From Dipteris shenzhenensis (Eukaryota > Polypodiophyta > Polypodiopsida > Gleicheniales), in NCBI GenBank assembly GCA_047967505.1, contig CM106541.1: DNA of 64,000 nucleotides. One strand, written 5' to 3'. Under the pieces are notes generated by a model that made no database searches, had not been told where the DNA came from, and was given only the letters and a program-made list of their open reading frames with translations. This document shows, one piece after another, positions 54,375 to 64,000 of this stretch (its first letter is position 1; each line of letters starts with the position of its first letter). Made by a program: the position numbers and the translations under genes.

Positions 54375-55501
54375 TAACAGGCTCTGTATAGGAGTGGTCA
54401 GCCCAGTTCATCTCCACCCCATGGGCTGATGTAGCCGTGTAAGAAGATTGGGCAAGGTAACATTGTGATGCTCCGTTTGGGGTATTTGTTCCAGCAGTGT
54501 GAACTTGAGTGACCTTGGCAGTGACTTCATTACTTTATGAAACTGATAGGGATCCCACCCTTGTGGATTTTTGTATCGTATGGTACCAACCCTTAGAGTC
54601 TCTTATCAATGCACCTAAGCATTGCATAAAGTTTGGAAATGCTAGGTGGCCCAAATGTCCTGTAGACCGTTTCAGACCTCAATTGATAAAAATGGTACTC
54701 CTTGTGTGCATGCATCCATCTAGTTGTCTAGGTAGCATTGTTGAATCTATCCACAAAATCTACCACCTATCATATATTCCTTTATGTTGCATTTGAATTG
54801 GGAATGAATAACAACCCCCTAAATTTGCTTCAACCACTTTGTGCCAAGGGGTGAAAACCTTGTTATTTGCAAATTATGCTCAGAGTTATTCTATACATCT
54901 TTCTTATCAGTGATCCGGCACTTATTCTAAGTTAAGGTGGTGGATTATTGAGCTAAGGCTTGGGCTCATGTGTGGGCTGCATCTCCGACTGCTCCATTTG
55001 GGAAGGAAGAGGTACGGAGAGAATGCAGGAATTAGAGGGAGTAGTAGAGGGTGGAAAGTGGAGGAAGCTTTGTTACTAGGATAGGGAATCAATTACTTGG
55101 CTGAAAATAGATAATTGGAATTGACAAAGCATGAGAGGTTGGCTGACATAAGGCAGATGCAGGTGGTATGAAATTTTGGTGAAATGAGGAGCTATGAATT
55201 TTTTTAAAAATTTTGGAGAGTTTGGGTACATGCAAAATTGAGGAGCTCTAGAATGAGACTATCTCCTTATATAGGGATCCTGGTAATGCAGCAAGTTAGT
55301 GCTAGCGTTAACACATCATTGGAATTATTAGCATAGCGACTAGTGTAAACAGCATTATTATCACAACAAATAAATGTTATTAGCATAGTAGGTCAATGTT
55401 AACCTTAAGGTGGAGTCATCACATAGGCATAAAGCAACGACTAGCATTGTATAGCAATGGGTGGCATTATTAATGCAATGGGTTCAAAGTTACTGCATTA
55501 G
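54375..55501. other. Unassigned sequence
   Basis: About 1.1 kb without a readable domain. From 55,300 to 55,490 a loosely repeated AGCATAGY/TTATTAGCATAG texture is visible. A minus-strand TATA-like TATATAAGG lies near 55,256. It may be an LTR of the element relic to its left, but no pair was found. Confidence 0.35.
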
Positions 55502-55791
55502 TCATATCGCAATGACTATAGCATTGGCATTTGTTACACCCTCCAAGAAATCTGGAAGTATCTCAGCACGTTCCTTCATAGAACAACCAGTCAAGCGGCA
55601 TGCTCGATTGGGTTCCCGAAGGTAACTCCTTGGGTCTTCTCCTTCTGATCCACAGAACACTGGAATGATGTACATCTTGCACAAAAAATGAGCACAAAGA
55701 AGAAAGTCCTTGCTTGTAAACAAGCGGAGATCGTGAGGTTATGATAGGAAAATCCTAGGCAAAACCTACCTGGCATCTCCACCAAAAGATG
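55502..55791 (-). pseudogene. gag: Gypsy-C gag N-terminus, minus-strand copy
   Basis: The frame reads MYIIPVFCGSEGEDPRSYLR, EPNRACRLTGCSMKERAEIL and PDFLEGV, matching 46,968-47,110. Homology ends at about 55,530, so the rest of gag is lost. The leader between it and the LTR (TAGGTTTTGCCTAGGATTTT on the minus strand) matches the plus copy. Confidence 0.78.
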
Positions 55792-57199
55792 TGACACAGA
55801 ATTTGGGGGCTTAATTCTAGTCACTTCTTAGCATCAAAAGAACAAGAGAGAAAGGAAAATAGATGAATCAAAGCAACATAACGATATAAACATCAAAAAT
55901 GAGATCATAGTTTAGCATGGGAAAGAGGAAAGGTTGAGGGGAAGCATTGATTTCTGCCAAGCGTTTGGCACCAAATGTAAGACCACCAAGCCTCTGTTGG
56001 AAGAAAATTTTCATACCAAGAACTACATGGATGGAAGTGAAGGGGCTGAATTGGTAGGGCACATTTTGACGTATGGGGTTATTCGGTCGCATCATCTTGG
56101 TAAAGCTCAACACAAGAGAACCCACAATTTTGGAAATAAAAAATACAGGTACGATAGCATAGAAATAGCTCTTCCTTTGGCCCTCAAAACCCAAAACAAA
56201 GAATGCATGCTTGTAGGGTTTGAAAAGACAAGAATGTTGACATATAGTTCATGAAAAATGGAACAAGAGATGAGAAGTTAGGACCATTTTAGTAACACAC
56301 TCCAAAACTGTCCCAAATCCAAGTCTACTCTATTCTACACACTGTAACATTTTCTCAACAAATAAGAACATGGAAGTAAAGACATAAATGGATAGAGCTC
56401 AAAGATACAAAGACTTTGATATAGGTTTCGACCAAAACGAAGTAGGGAGCAAATCGTTATGGCTGTTTTACAACCGGGTACCAAAACAGTCCATGAGCAA
56501 CTTGGGCAATAGGAAAAGGCAATGATTTCTCTTACCGAAGGGGTTGCTTCCACAGTACATATTGGAATGAGGTCGCCTTAAAGGGTAGAGAATCCCCTCA
56601 GAACAGATCCCAAAACAAGCCATACATGAGCACAAACGGAGCTCCTGAGCGAAGAGGGAAAAAATATGAGAAAATGGGAAAAGAAGGGAAGATCTTGGTT
56701 CTAGAAGCTAGGAAAGATTCCCAATGGAAGAGAACTATAAAGAAGAGAGGGGCTAAGGCTCAAGGGAAAGGAGAGGCATAGAAGAAGCTACATACAAGGC
56801 AATGGCAAGGCTACAAGGAGAAAATGAGATGCTTGAGAGAGAAGGGAGGGGCTTCTTTTATAGTGCAATTCTCACCTTCCTTCACCCTGTTACATTTGTT
56901 GGCAGTAGATTCTTTCACCTTTTTGTAACATAAAGGGTCAATAGTCCTCTCACATGGAGCCCAAGAGGACCCTCTTTTTTTCCACATAACATCCTCCACA
57001 TTCCACATAAGAATTCTAGAAGGATTCCTTTTGACTCCACACTCCTCCACACTTTTCCTCATGCCCTCCACATGCTCTCCATGTGTATTCCCTATTATTT
57101 TAGTACATTATTGAGTCCATGTAGGCTTTTGGCCCACTCTAAATATATGACTCATTTCGATTTCCCAATTACAAAGCAAATAATATATCTCCCAAACCA
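55792..57199 (-). repeat. Gypsy-C LTR, long form, minus strand
   Basis: Minus-strand ends are TGGTTTGGGAGATATATTA (57,199) and TGTGTCA (55,792), about 1.4 kb. It contains the middle region missing from the LTR at 46,160. TATA-like CTATAAAAG lies at 56,855-56,863 (minus). An open frame at 55,868-56,194 (minus) includes PYQFSPFTSIHVVLGMKIFF and NASPQPFLFPML. Confidence 0.72.
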
Positions 57200-57920
57200 T
57201 TCTATCCCTATACCGAGGTATTTATAATTCATACCCATGGTATTTACAATGATGCACTCCACTCATGATCACATTTGCAATCATTTTCACTAATTATTCT
57301 AATTAGTGTCAAACCCACATTAATGATTACATGAAATAAAGTAATCAACATCAAAAGATTGACAAGCCGCAACGAGAGTAGCTGCAAAGAGTCATCTCCC
57401 ACCACCAACTTCTCCATCACGCTTCTTGGTTTTTTGTCTCCATGGCTAGCTTTTGTCACCTTGTGTGCCCCACAAATCCTTCCACAAGTTTCAAAACATC
57501 ATTTTTTGTTGTCATAGTGGTCAAGTAGATCCCACACCAATTCTCATTGAGGGCACACTCCACTGTTGAATGACCTAGATTCCGACAGTGAGTGCACCAT
57601 AAGCCTTTCAAACCTTTTCCAAGAACTAATCTGTCTCTTTGGAAGCCATTGGAGCGACCTTACCCCCTTTAAAGGCTCTCCAAGTCTTCTTCTCGGCTTT
57701 CGAGTCGGACTCCTCTGTACTGGTTTCTTTAGAGCTCTCTTCGGAGCTGTCAGTGTCCAAATATTCATTAGACTTCTTAGATTTTTCCAATTTCTTCTTG
57801 GCTTTTCTTTTCAAGGACTTGTTGTTCTTTGCCACCCTACTATGGAGAGATTCTCCTACTCGCACCATTTGTGTCATGACCGCCATGAGTCCCATTTGTG
57901 TCTGATCTACTGTAGCCAGC
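57200..57920 (-). pseudogene. gag: Gypsy-E gag, C-terminal part with zinc knuckle
   Basis: Minus-strand reading: QTQMGLMAVMTQMVRVGESL, a basic and serine/glutamate-rich stretch (57,626-57,895), then a zinc knuckle CTHCRNLGHSTVEC at about 57,550-57,592 after a short frame change. It joins in frame to the part at 60,431-61,100 when the TR-GAG element is removed. Coding texture fades by about 57,400 and the Gypsy-C LTR abuts at 57,199. Confidence 0.68.
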
Positions 57921-58170
57921 TGAAGGACAAATTGGATGTATATGTGTGTGCGCCTATGGGCTAGGAGCCCTATGCTAGGAGTGTGTGAGTGTAGGTGTGC
58001 TAAAAGGTTCTAGTGTGATTGAGAGAATCAAGGAGTGATTATAGGATCTAAGGATTCCATCCTAAGATCACTGATGATGTCACAGATGTATGCTCTCTTG
58101 CCTATATATTGGGCTTTCTCCACGAATAAAGTGTTAAATTCATTGTTCAAGTTCCATTGATGCTCCAACA
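57921..58170 (+). repeat. TR-GAG 5' LTR
   Basis: TGAAGGACAAATTGGATG to GATGCTCCAACA; a TATATATTGGGC block near 58,112 may hold the promoter core. Confidence 0.88.
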
Positions 58171-58172
58171 TT

Positions 58173-58184
58173 TGGTATCAGAGC
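58173..58184 (+). other. TR-GAG primer-binding site
   Basis: TGGTATCAGAGC, two bases after the LTR end. Confidence 0.9.
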
Positions 58185-59154
58185 TAGCTTACAAGACTCC
58201 ATGAGCCTAGTCCAGAACTCTACTTCTAGGACCCTAGATTCTCCTAGATTCCTCAAGATTCCTTATCTTCCCCAAATGGAGGTTTCTCTTCTACCTTCCT
58301 TCCTGAAATTCCTTAAGCTTGTTCTCCACCTACAAGCCACCATTGCCCATGCCCTCTCTGCTGTAGCTTCCCCTCATTAGGGTGCACTTCCACCCCAGAG
58401 GAATTTGGAATGTAGAGCTTCTACAACCCGTGCCGCCTTCACCTTAAGCCCGCACCATTTTTGCAAATTGCACTTGCTGGAGCCACCATTCATCGAATGC
58501 TCTGAGAAGAAGTTAGGCGACCTTATGAGCTAGCTGCTAGTGAATTTTGAAGGCAAATGGTCAAGTAAATGAGGCATATCGATGAAAAAACCTGTCATAT
58601 TTGGAGCTTCTGACTATGGCAACCTGACGCATTTTTTGGCTCAAGCTTGGTACTGGCTATTCTTCATCAATAGACCTTTCATTACACATTAAATGCCCTG
58701 TAAGAGCTACTCTCATCTAGGTGAAATTCATCCTCCAATGTTGCTTTATTTTTTGCAAGCATTTTTTACAGTTCTTGAAGTTTAATGCTAAAGAACATGC
58801 TAAGTTGATGCTTGAGGTATGAAGTGAGGTCAAATTACAAAATTAGAGAATGCTTTTTCAGTCTAAAGTTTAGTTGGCATTGATTGCTTGTCAAAATGAC
58901 AAGTTCTCAATGCTCTTCCAATGCTAAGCACTTGAAGAAGACTACAAGAAGGACAAAGTACAAGGTAAAGAAGACCCCAGTTAAGAGGATGTGGGAGAAG
59001 CCAACTGGTTATGCATATGCCAAACAACTAGGTTTTTTGAATTTTTATCCAGCAATTTGCATCTATATGGTGAAGGTGATTTTTTTGTTTAGAAAGACTG
59101 ATCTTTTATAAAGGGACTCGACATTGCCCCATTAAATTGGTAAGACCTTCCCAA
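58185..59154 (+). other. TR-GAG leader, non-coding
   Basis: About 970 bp between primer-binding site and gag start; no domain seen. Confidence 0.6.
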
Positions 59155-59973
59155 ATGGCCTCCAAAATCACGATAGATAAGTTTGACGGAGAGGGTTTTC
59201 ATACTTGGCAAACCAAACTGAAATAAATCTAATTAAAAAGGGGATCTGGAAGGTGGCTAATGGAAAAGAAAATAAACCAACAACTTGGGAAGGAGAAGCT
59301 TTATGGCTCCCTAAGGATGAAAAGTCACTAGCCATAATTGCTCTTGGATTGAGTAATTCTTTTATCCACCACATTGATGGCTGTGAGACTACTCATGCTG
59401 CATGGACTCATCTTGAGCATGTTTTTGGAGCACAGGGGAGATGTCCCAAGTTTAGCTTGCTCATCAAATTCTTTTATCTGAAATTGGATAGACAAGAATC
59501 CATCTCTTCACATTTAAATTCCATGAAGAGCATATTGACTCAGTTATCTGGCATCAAGTTTAATCTTGATGAAGACATTGTAATTGTTATCTTACTTAGA
59601 AGCCTAACTGAGGAATATGGCACTATTGTCACACTCTCACCAATATACCAAAGATTAGTTTGGTGGAAATGGAGGCATCCCTCTTGGAAGAGGAAAGGAA
59701 AATCAATGACTACAAGAACATGGGGCATATTTAGCCAAAAGCAACTTCAAGGGCAAGAGCAAAATGAAGTGCAACTTTTGTGGAAAACTTGGACATTTTG
59801 AAAAAGAATGCTATGCAAAGAAGAGATGTTCAGCAAACCTTGTGGAAGAAGCAGAGACAGAAGAAAAGAAGGACCAAAGGATGTTAAAGCTCTCACTACT
59901 TACACCACCCAAGTCAATTTTGGCAAGGGTGATGACCCTCAATAATGGTTCTCTGCCATGGATAGTCCATCCT
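59155..59973 (+). pseudogene. gag: TR-GAG gag with zinc knuckle
   Basis: ATG at 59,155 opens MASKITIDKFDGEGFHTWQT, the copia gag N-terminus. TAA at 59,203 and a frameshift follow. The frame 59,205-59,801 then reads KKGIWKVANGKENKPTTWEG, IIALGLSNSFIHHIDGCETT, AAWTHLEHVFG and SHLNSMKSILTQLSGIKFN. Another shift precedes the zinc knuckle CNFCGKLGHFEKEC (about 59,770-59,811). The reading ends at SLPWIVHP, exactly where the protease (W-V-D-S-G-A) should begin, showing the deletion point. Confidence 0.82.
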
Positions 59974-60181
59974 TAAATGATTGTTAGTCTTTTAATTTAG
60001 ATTTTTCCTTGTTGGATTCATGGGGATTTCCATACATAGTCATTGTCTATCTCCCAGTTGTAAACTCCTAGGAGTGAGTCACAGGTTGGGGCCATGTGTG
60101 TTGCCACATGATGGTGGGCAAGGCATGGAGCATCCCATGTACTACTGCTGAGGGATGACGTCATCAATTTATGGGGGGAAA

Positions 60182-60430
60182 TGAAGGACAAATTGGTGTA
60201 TGTGTGTGTGTGCCTATAGGCTAGGAGTCCTATGCTAGGAGTGTGTGAGTGTAGGTGTGCTAGAAGGTTCTAATGTGATTGAGAGAATCATGGAGTGATT
60301 ATAGGATCTAAGGATTCCATCCTAAGATCATTGATGATGTCACATATGTATGCTCTCTTGCCTATATATTGGGCTTTCTTCAAGAATAAAGTGTTAAGTT
60401 CATTGTTCAAGTTCCATTGATGCTCCAACA
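60182..60430 (+). repeat. TR-GAG 3' LTR
   Basis: TGAAGGACAAATTGGTGT to GATGCTCCAACA; pairs with 57,921-58,170. Confidence 0.88.
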
Positions 60431-61100
60431 CCAACAACATCCACAATTCCCGAGACAACCCCGAAATGAAGTAGTCGCTCAACACCTCCTAAGCACAGGC
60501 CAATTCGCTTACGGCATATGTTGCAGAAGTAAACTGAATTGGGACACATAATCCTCCACATCTTGATCTCCCTGATCCAACCACTGCAGTCTTTCTAGAG
60601 TTTGTGGTATCGTTTTCTCTTTACGAAACCGTCTCAAGAATGTGGTGCACAAGAGATCACGTGTGGTGAATTGGTCCACCACATACTCTGCCAGCCACCT
60701 TGATGCCTTGCCTACCAAGGTCGATTCAAACACTTCCTCCTGTTGGAGTGGTACCACAGGTCATGGACTGTTGACCCCATACACCTTCTTAAAGTGTTGG
60801 ACGTGAGCATGCAAGTCATCGGATTTTTTTTCCAAAAACTTGGCATACTTGACCCGCCATTGCTGCACCTCCAATGTTTGGTGCTCCTCCTAATGGTACT
60901 CCTTGACCCAAGAGGTTGTGCGAAGTATCCTAAACCGTTGTCGAAGATGAGGATTCACTCAACACCCTGCATCCATCCAACAAAACCCGTACCCACTTTC
61001 CTAAATGCAGCTGAGGTGGTGAGAGTGAATGCGATGGCATTTCTTGACAACGGTTAACTCCACCTGGAGAACCCTGAGGCATAACATCTCCATGATATCA
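60431..61100 (-). pseudogene. gag: Gypsy-E gag, N-terminal part
   Basis: Minus-strand frame 60,757-60,509 reads VFESTLVGKASRWLAEYVVD, FLRRFRKEKTIPQTLERLQW and DVEDYVSQFSLLLQHMP, the classic gypsy retrotransposon-gag pattern. After a stop and a short frame change it continues LSDYFISGLSRELWMLL up to the TR-GAG insertion at 60,431. Upstream (60,758-61,085) a proline/glycine-rich leader-like reading includes MPQGSPGGVNRCQEMPSHSL. No LTR was identified. Confidence 0.7.
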
Positions 61101-61225
61101 CTCCTCTGTCGTAACCATGTCGTTGGTGTCAAAGGATCAGGAGGACCCTGCGAACGTGTTTGCATGCATGCCTACTAGAAAGATTCTTCATGGGGATTTC
61201 TACACTTGCTCGACCGTAAGTAGGG

Positions 61226-61755
61226 TGTTGGGGATCTGTCCACATCAAGGATGTTTTTATCGAAGCTATGCCTATATATTAATATAAAATCTTGGCAAAA
61301 GTTTTCAAGCTCATTTTTAAGAGACTAAGGGACCCAAAAATCAATGCTTCCTCCCATTTCCAATGGACAATAATCTTACGTCAACCATAATTATGAAGGC
61401 CACAGCTTAGTTATGGTGCGGTGAGAAACCAAGAGGTCTCAACAGTGCTTGCATCAATGGGAGTTTAGAAGGTTGGTTTCTAGGGACAATCCTAGGCCTA
61501 GGTAATAGAATGGAGTACAAAGGCAATGCCTAAAGAGGCATAGAGGTTCTAAGGTCCACATGGGACACTTGATACTCAAGACCACTCCATGTGGTAAGAA
61601 TTGGGCTAGGGGGAGGATTCTAGAGCAAGCTTGAAGAAGGGGTCTCACAAAGAAGACCTCACGGGATGTAGAAAGAAAAAAAGGCTAGCTTGTCTAGAAT
61701 CGATGGTGGTTAGGTTACAATCAACAAAGATCCCTCTATTGCAGTAGATGTTACA
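61226..61755 (+). repeat. Putative 5' LTR of the element at the right edge
   Basis: TGTTGGGGATCTGTCC to TAGATGTTACA has TG...CA ends and is followed after one base by TGGTATCA, a primer-binding-like site. The 3' LTR is outside the window, so the assignment rests on position only. Confidence 0.4.
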
Positions 61756-61756
61756 C

Positions 61757-61769
61757 TGGTATCAAATCC
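61757..61769 (+). other. Putative primer-binding site
   Basis: TGGTATCAAATCC; the first eight bases match the initiator-Met type, the rest deviates (AATCC instead of GAGCY). Confidence 0.4.
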
Positions 61770-63079
61770 AAACATACAAGAGCCGTTCTCTCAAGAAGGT
61801 GAATCTTGAGCCACAACAAGCGCTCAGAGAGGAAGGAGATATACACCAAATAGATGTAGCCACCAAACCAAACAAGAATTGTGTGGCCGGATTTCTTTTT
61901 TGCCCCACAAATTTTAAAGCTACAAATCTCTCCTAAAAATCTCACCTGACTCATCAAATGAAGGATCCACTCAGATTGTTAAGCAAGGTACCTCGACTTG
62001 GGAGAGGATTGCAATGACTTTTTGCATAGAGAAAAGAGGATGATCTTTCAATGAGCAACAAAGATTTTGGTTTTTACTATCGGCGCGGTGATGTAAATCA
62101 TTCGGTTGAAAACTACATAATTCACTAATCCACACAATTTGTCATTGAGTTGAAACTATGAGCTATGTCAAGCCAAAAGCTCGAGCTGTGGGGCTATGAT
62201 GGAGCATAGGAGACATAAGAAAGTTTGAGGTGCTAAAGATGAAACATTGTGAGCAACAGCGATAGACATCAAAGGCCGAGCTCATAGGAGTAAAGGAATC
62301 AATCACCAATAGGAACTTAGGGAGCTTGTAAGGTCATAGTAGCAGGCAAGGAGCTTGGAGCAAGAGCCGTTTGCTTAACTCGTAGCTCATTGTACAATAG
62401 CAAGTGCAATTAAAGAAGAGATAGAAAAGCATGTTGACCTATAGATATCTAGAGAAGAAAACATGGAGCCACATCATCTTCTAAGTTTCTTAGACCTTAG
62501 TAAAATCCACATCACAATTTCTTTAACATCCCTCTCCCTTTTAAGGGTCATTTTCCACGTCTTTTTTTTTTCAAAGATCCCTCTTTTCCTCCAAGGTGTA
62601 TTACCCATAAGCTCCAAAACTCTTTAGCCTTGCCATAATCAAAACAAAAGGATTGGAATTCCGGACCAAGTTTAGGGAAGCAAAGAACCAGGATCGAAAG
62701 GCAAGAATGAGAATAGATCCCAAGGAAGTGGCCCATCATATTTTTCTCCCAATGAAATCTTTTTTGCTTTATATTATTTGCAAATCTCTCATTTTTAAAA
62801 TGATGAGCCCAAAAAGAGAGGAGACGAACGGGGAGAGAAAGTAAAGGCAGTTATGGAAGAGGAAATACATGAGTAAGCGCATAAAAAAATTCAAGAGGAT
62901 AGTATGAAAATGGAGGATGTTGATTACGGGTGATTACAAAATTCCATATTCATAATTCATTAAACATGAAAGTTGAACACAAAATATAGAAAAGCACTTA
63001 GGGACAATTAATGATACATTAAAAATCCTAACTGAATCGATATCTAAACTATTCAATTCTCAATTGGTAACGCCTGTGG
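61770..63079 (+). other. Leader or unassigned sequence before the terminal gag
   Basis: About 1.3 kb with no readable domain; probably the leader of the element whose gag begins near 63,080. Confidence 0.4.
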
Positions 63080-64000
63080 CACAATCATCGACTCCGACTT
63101 ATCAACTTGAGAGGTCCACCTCTTCGCTTAAAGAAACCTCTAACATTCTTAAGGACTTGAAACCACCAATTTTCAATGGCAAAGAAAACGAACACAACAA
63201 GACATGATAAATATGTTCTTGCAAAAATGGCAAGACTTCCATCGACTCACGAACACCCCTCCTAAAATTCAAGTCATGGAAGCGAGTCTTTCCCTTTGAA
63301 GTAAGGCTTATAAATGGTGGATGAGCCTCAGGGAAAATGACAGGATCCCTAGGTATTGGGATGAATTTGAACAAGCCTTCTTAAAAGAGTTTTTAACTAA
63401 AAAAGAGTTAGAAAGAGTGTGAGAGCTTTGTGACAATTGTATTATGGGTAAGAACACTCTAATCCAATACATAGCAAACTACAAGGATGCAGTCCTTAAG
63501 TTGAAAGGAATTGACAAATTCCAAAAGATAAGGGGTTTTGTGAAAGGTGTAAAAGACACAAGGCTAACGTGAGAAGGAATTCTCCCAAGACCTTTGAACA
63601 AGCAATTAAATATGCCCAAATATACGATGATAGGACAGGGAAAATCCAAAGCTATAACTTCAAAACAAAAAGTTTTTGCTCCTAAGTTCAACAAATTCCC
63701 CAATTTGAAAAGGAAGGGGCATTTCACGAAGGAGGTTTCTCAAGCATCACCTACGAAATCTCCAACACAAAAATATCTCTCCTGAAGAGAAAGTGCAAGC
63801 AAGGAAATCTTTGCTTCAAATGTTTGGGCAAAGATCATGCTACTTGGAACTGACCTAAAAACAAACAAGCAGGATCTATAACCCCAAATAAACCTCCACA
63901 AAAACAAGTACACGCAGTGCAGGTGCTATCTCTTAATGGTACTAAAAAGTACACTGAGGTAGGGTTTTATCATGGGGATAGCATGTTGCATATCATCGGC
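63080..64000 (+). pseudogene. gag: Gypsy-type gag, partial at window edge
   Basis: Plus-strand reading in shifting frames: LKDLKPPIFNGKENE, INMFLQKWQDFHRLTNTPPK, KWWMSLRENDRIPRYWDEFE, QAFLKEFLTKKELERV, the YIANYKDAVLKLKGI block, and a zinc knuckle LCFKCLGKDHATWN (about 63,811-63,852) whose last cysteine is TGA. Stops at 63,298, 63,420 and 63,568 and at least two frame changes break it. The element continues beyond the window. Confidence 0.65.

Larger units (their letters stand above)
57921..60430 (+). mobile_element. TR-GAG-type non-autonomous copia element
   Basis: Two ~250-bp LTRs (57,921-58,170 and 60,182-60,430) flank a 2-kb interior. It has a primer-binding site (58,173-58,184), a gag with zinc knuckle, and a polypurine tract (ATGGGGGGAA, about 60,171-60,180), but no protease, integrase or RT. 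Flanks CCAGC and CCAAC are a 5-bp duplication with one change. It sits in the Gypsy-E gag, and removal restores that frame. Confidence 0.88.

Overview
The window looks like nuclear DNA of a land plant with a large, repeat-dominated genome. The evidence is abundant Ty1/copia and Ty3/gypsy LTR retrotransposons primed by initiator-Met tRNA (TGGTATCAGAGC-type sites), intron-containing gene relics with GT/AG borders, MITEs, and stop codons that look like CAG-to-TAG decay. The lineage cannot be fixed from sequence alone. Some gene families here (a SWIM-type transposase and ParB/methylase-like genes) suggest a seed-free plant or a gymnosperm, but that is inference. I see no rRNA, tRNA or CRISPR, and no clearly intact host gene. 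Nearly all coding sequence belongs to mobile elements and most is broken. Family labels (Copia-A, Copia-B and so on) are local to this answer.

Layout. 1-1.2 kb: end of a minus-strand LTR element. 2.3-4.6 kb: a decayed copia element with a 165-bp in-frame duplication in RNase H. 4.985-10.515 kb: a structurally complete but mutated minus-strand copia element (Copia-B), inserted at the border of a 182-bp tandem repeat. 10.5-28.5 kb, the most interesting part: a minus-strand, intron-containing gene relic encodes a ParB-like domain followed by a beta-class DNA N4/N6-methyltransferase domain. It is split by a 13-kb TIR transposon (12,385-25,397). That transposon carries a MULE-like transposase with a SWIM zinc finger and a second multi-exon ParB/methyltransferase-like gene. 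Removing the transposon together with one 8-bp target-site copy rejoins the outer gene in frame. A (CT)n tract and a cluster of GATGATATCATC palindromes lie upstream of the outer gene.

28.8-46.2 kb: two related non-autonomous (LARD-like) minus-strand LTR elements; a gene relic with the DGMDQKKTNLP motif of a DUF7869-like transposon-associated family, split by a full plus-strand Copia-A element (32,332-38,357); and a second, older Copia-A copy on the minus strand (39,071-44,945). The plus copy has a 447-bp MITE inside its primer-binding site, with a perfect 9-bp target duplication.

46.2-57.2 kb: Gypsy-C sequences on both strands. One copy is chimeric: its gag-protease joins abruptly to Copia-B integrase. 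There is also a decayed gypsy gag, a truncated Copia-B LTR and unassigned sequence. 57.2-64 kb: a minus-strand gypsy gag split by a 2.5-kb TR-GAG-type element (57,921-60,430), then the start of a plus-strand element with a gypsy-type gag that runs off the window.

The window is therefore a nested stack of insertions. Three of them (13-kb transposon, Copia-A plus copy, TR-GAG element) can be removed on paper to restore a continuous reading frame, which fixes their borders and relative order. The best candidate for an undescribed system is the association of ParB-methyltransferase genes with a SWIM-MULE transposon.
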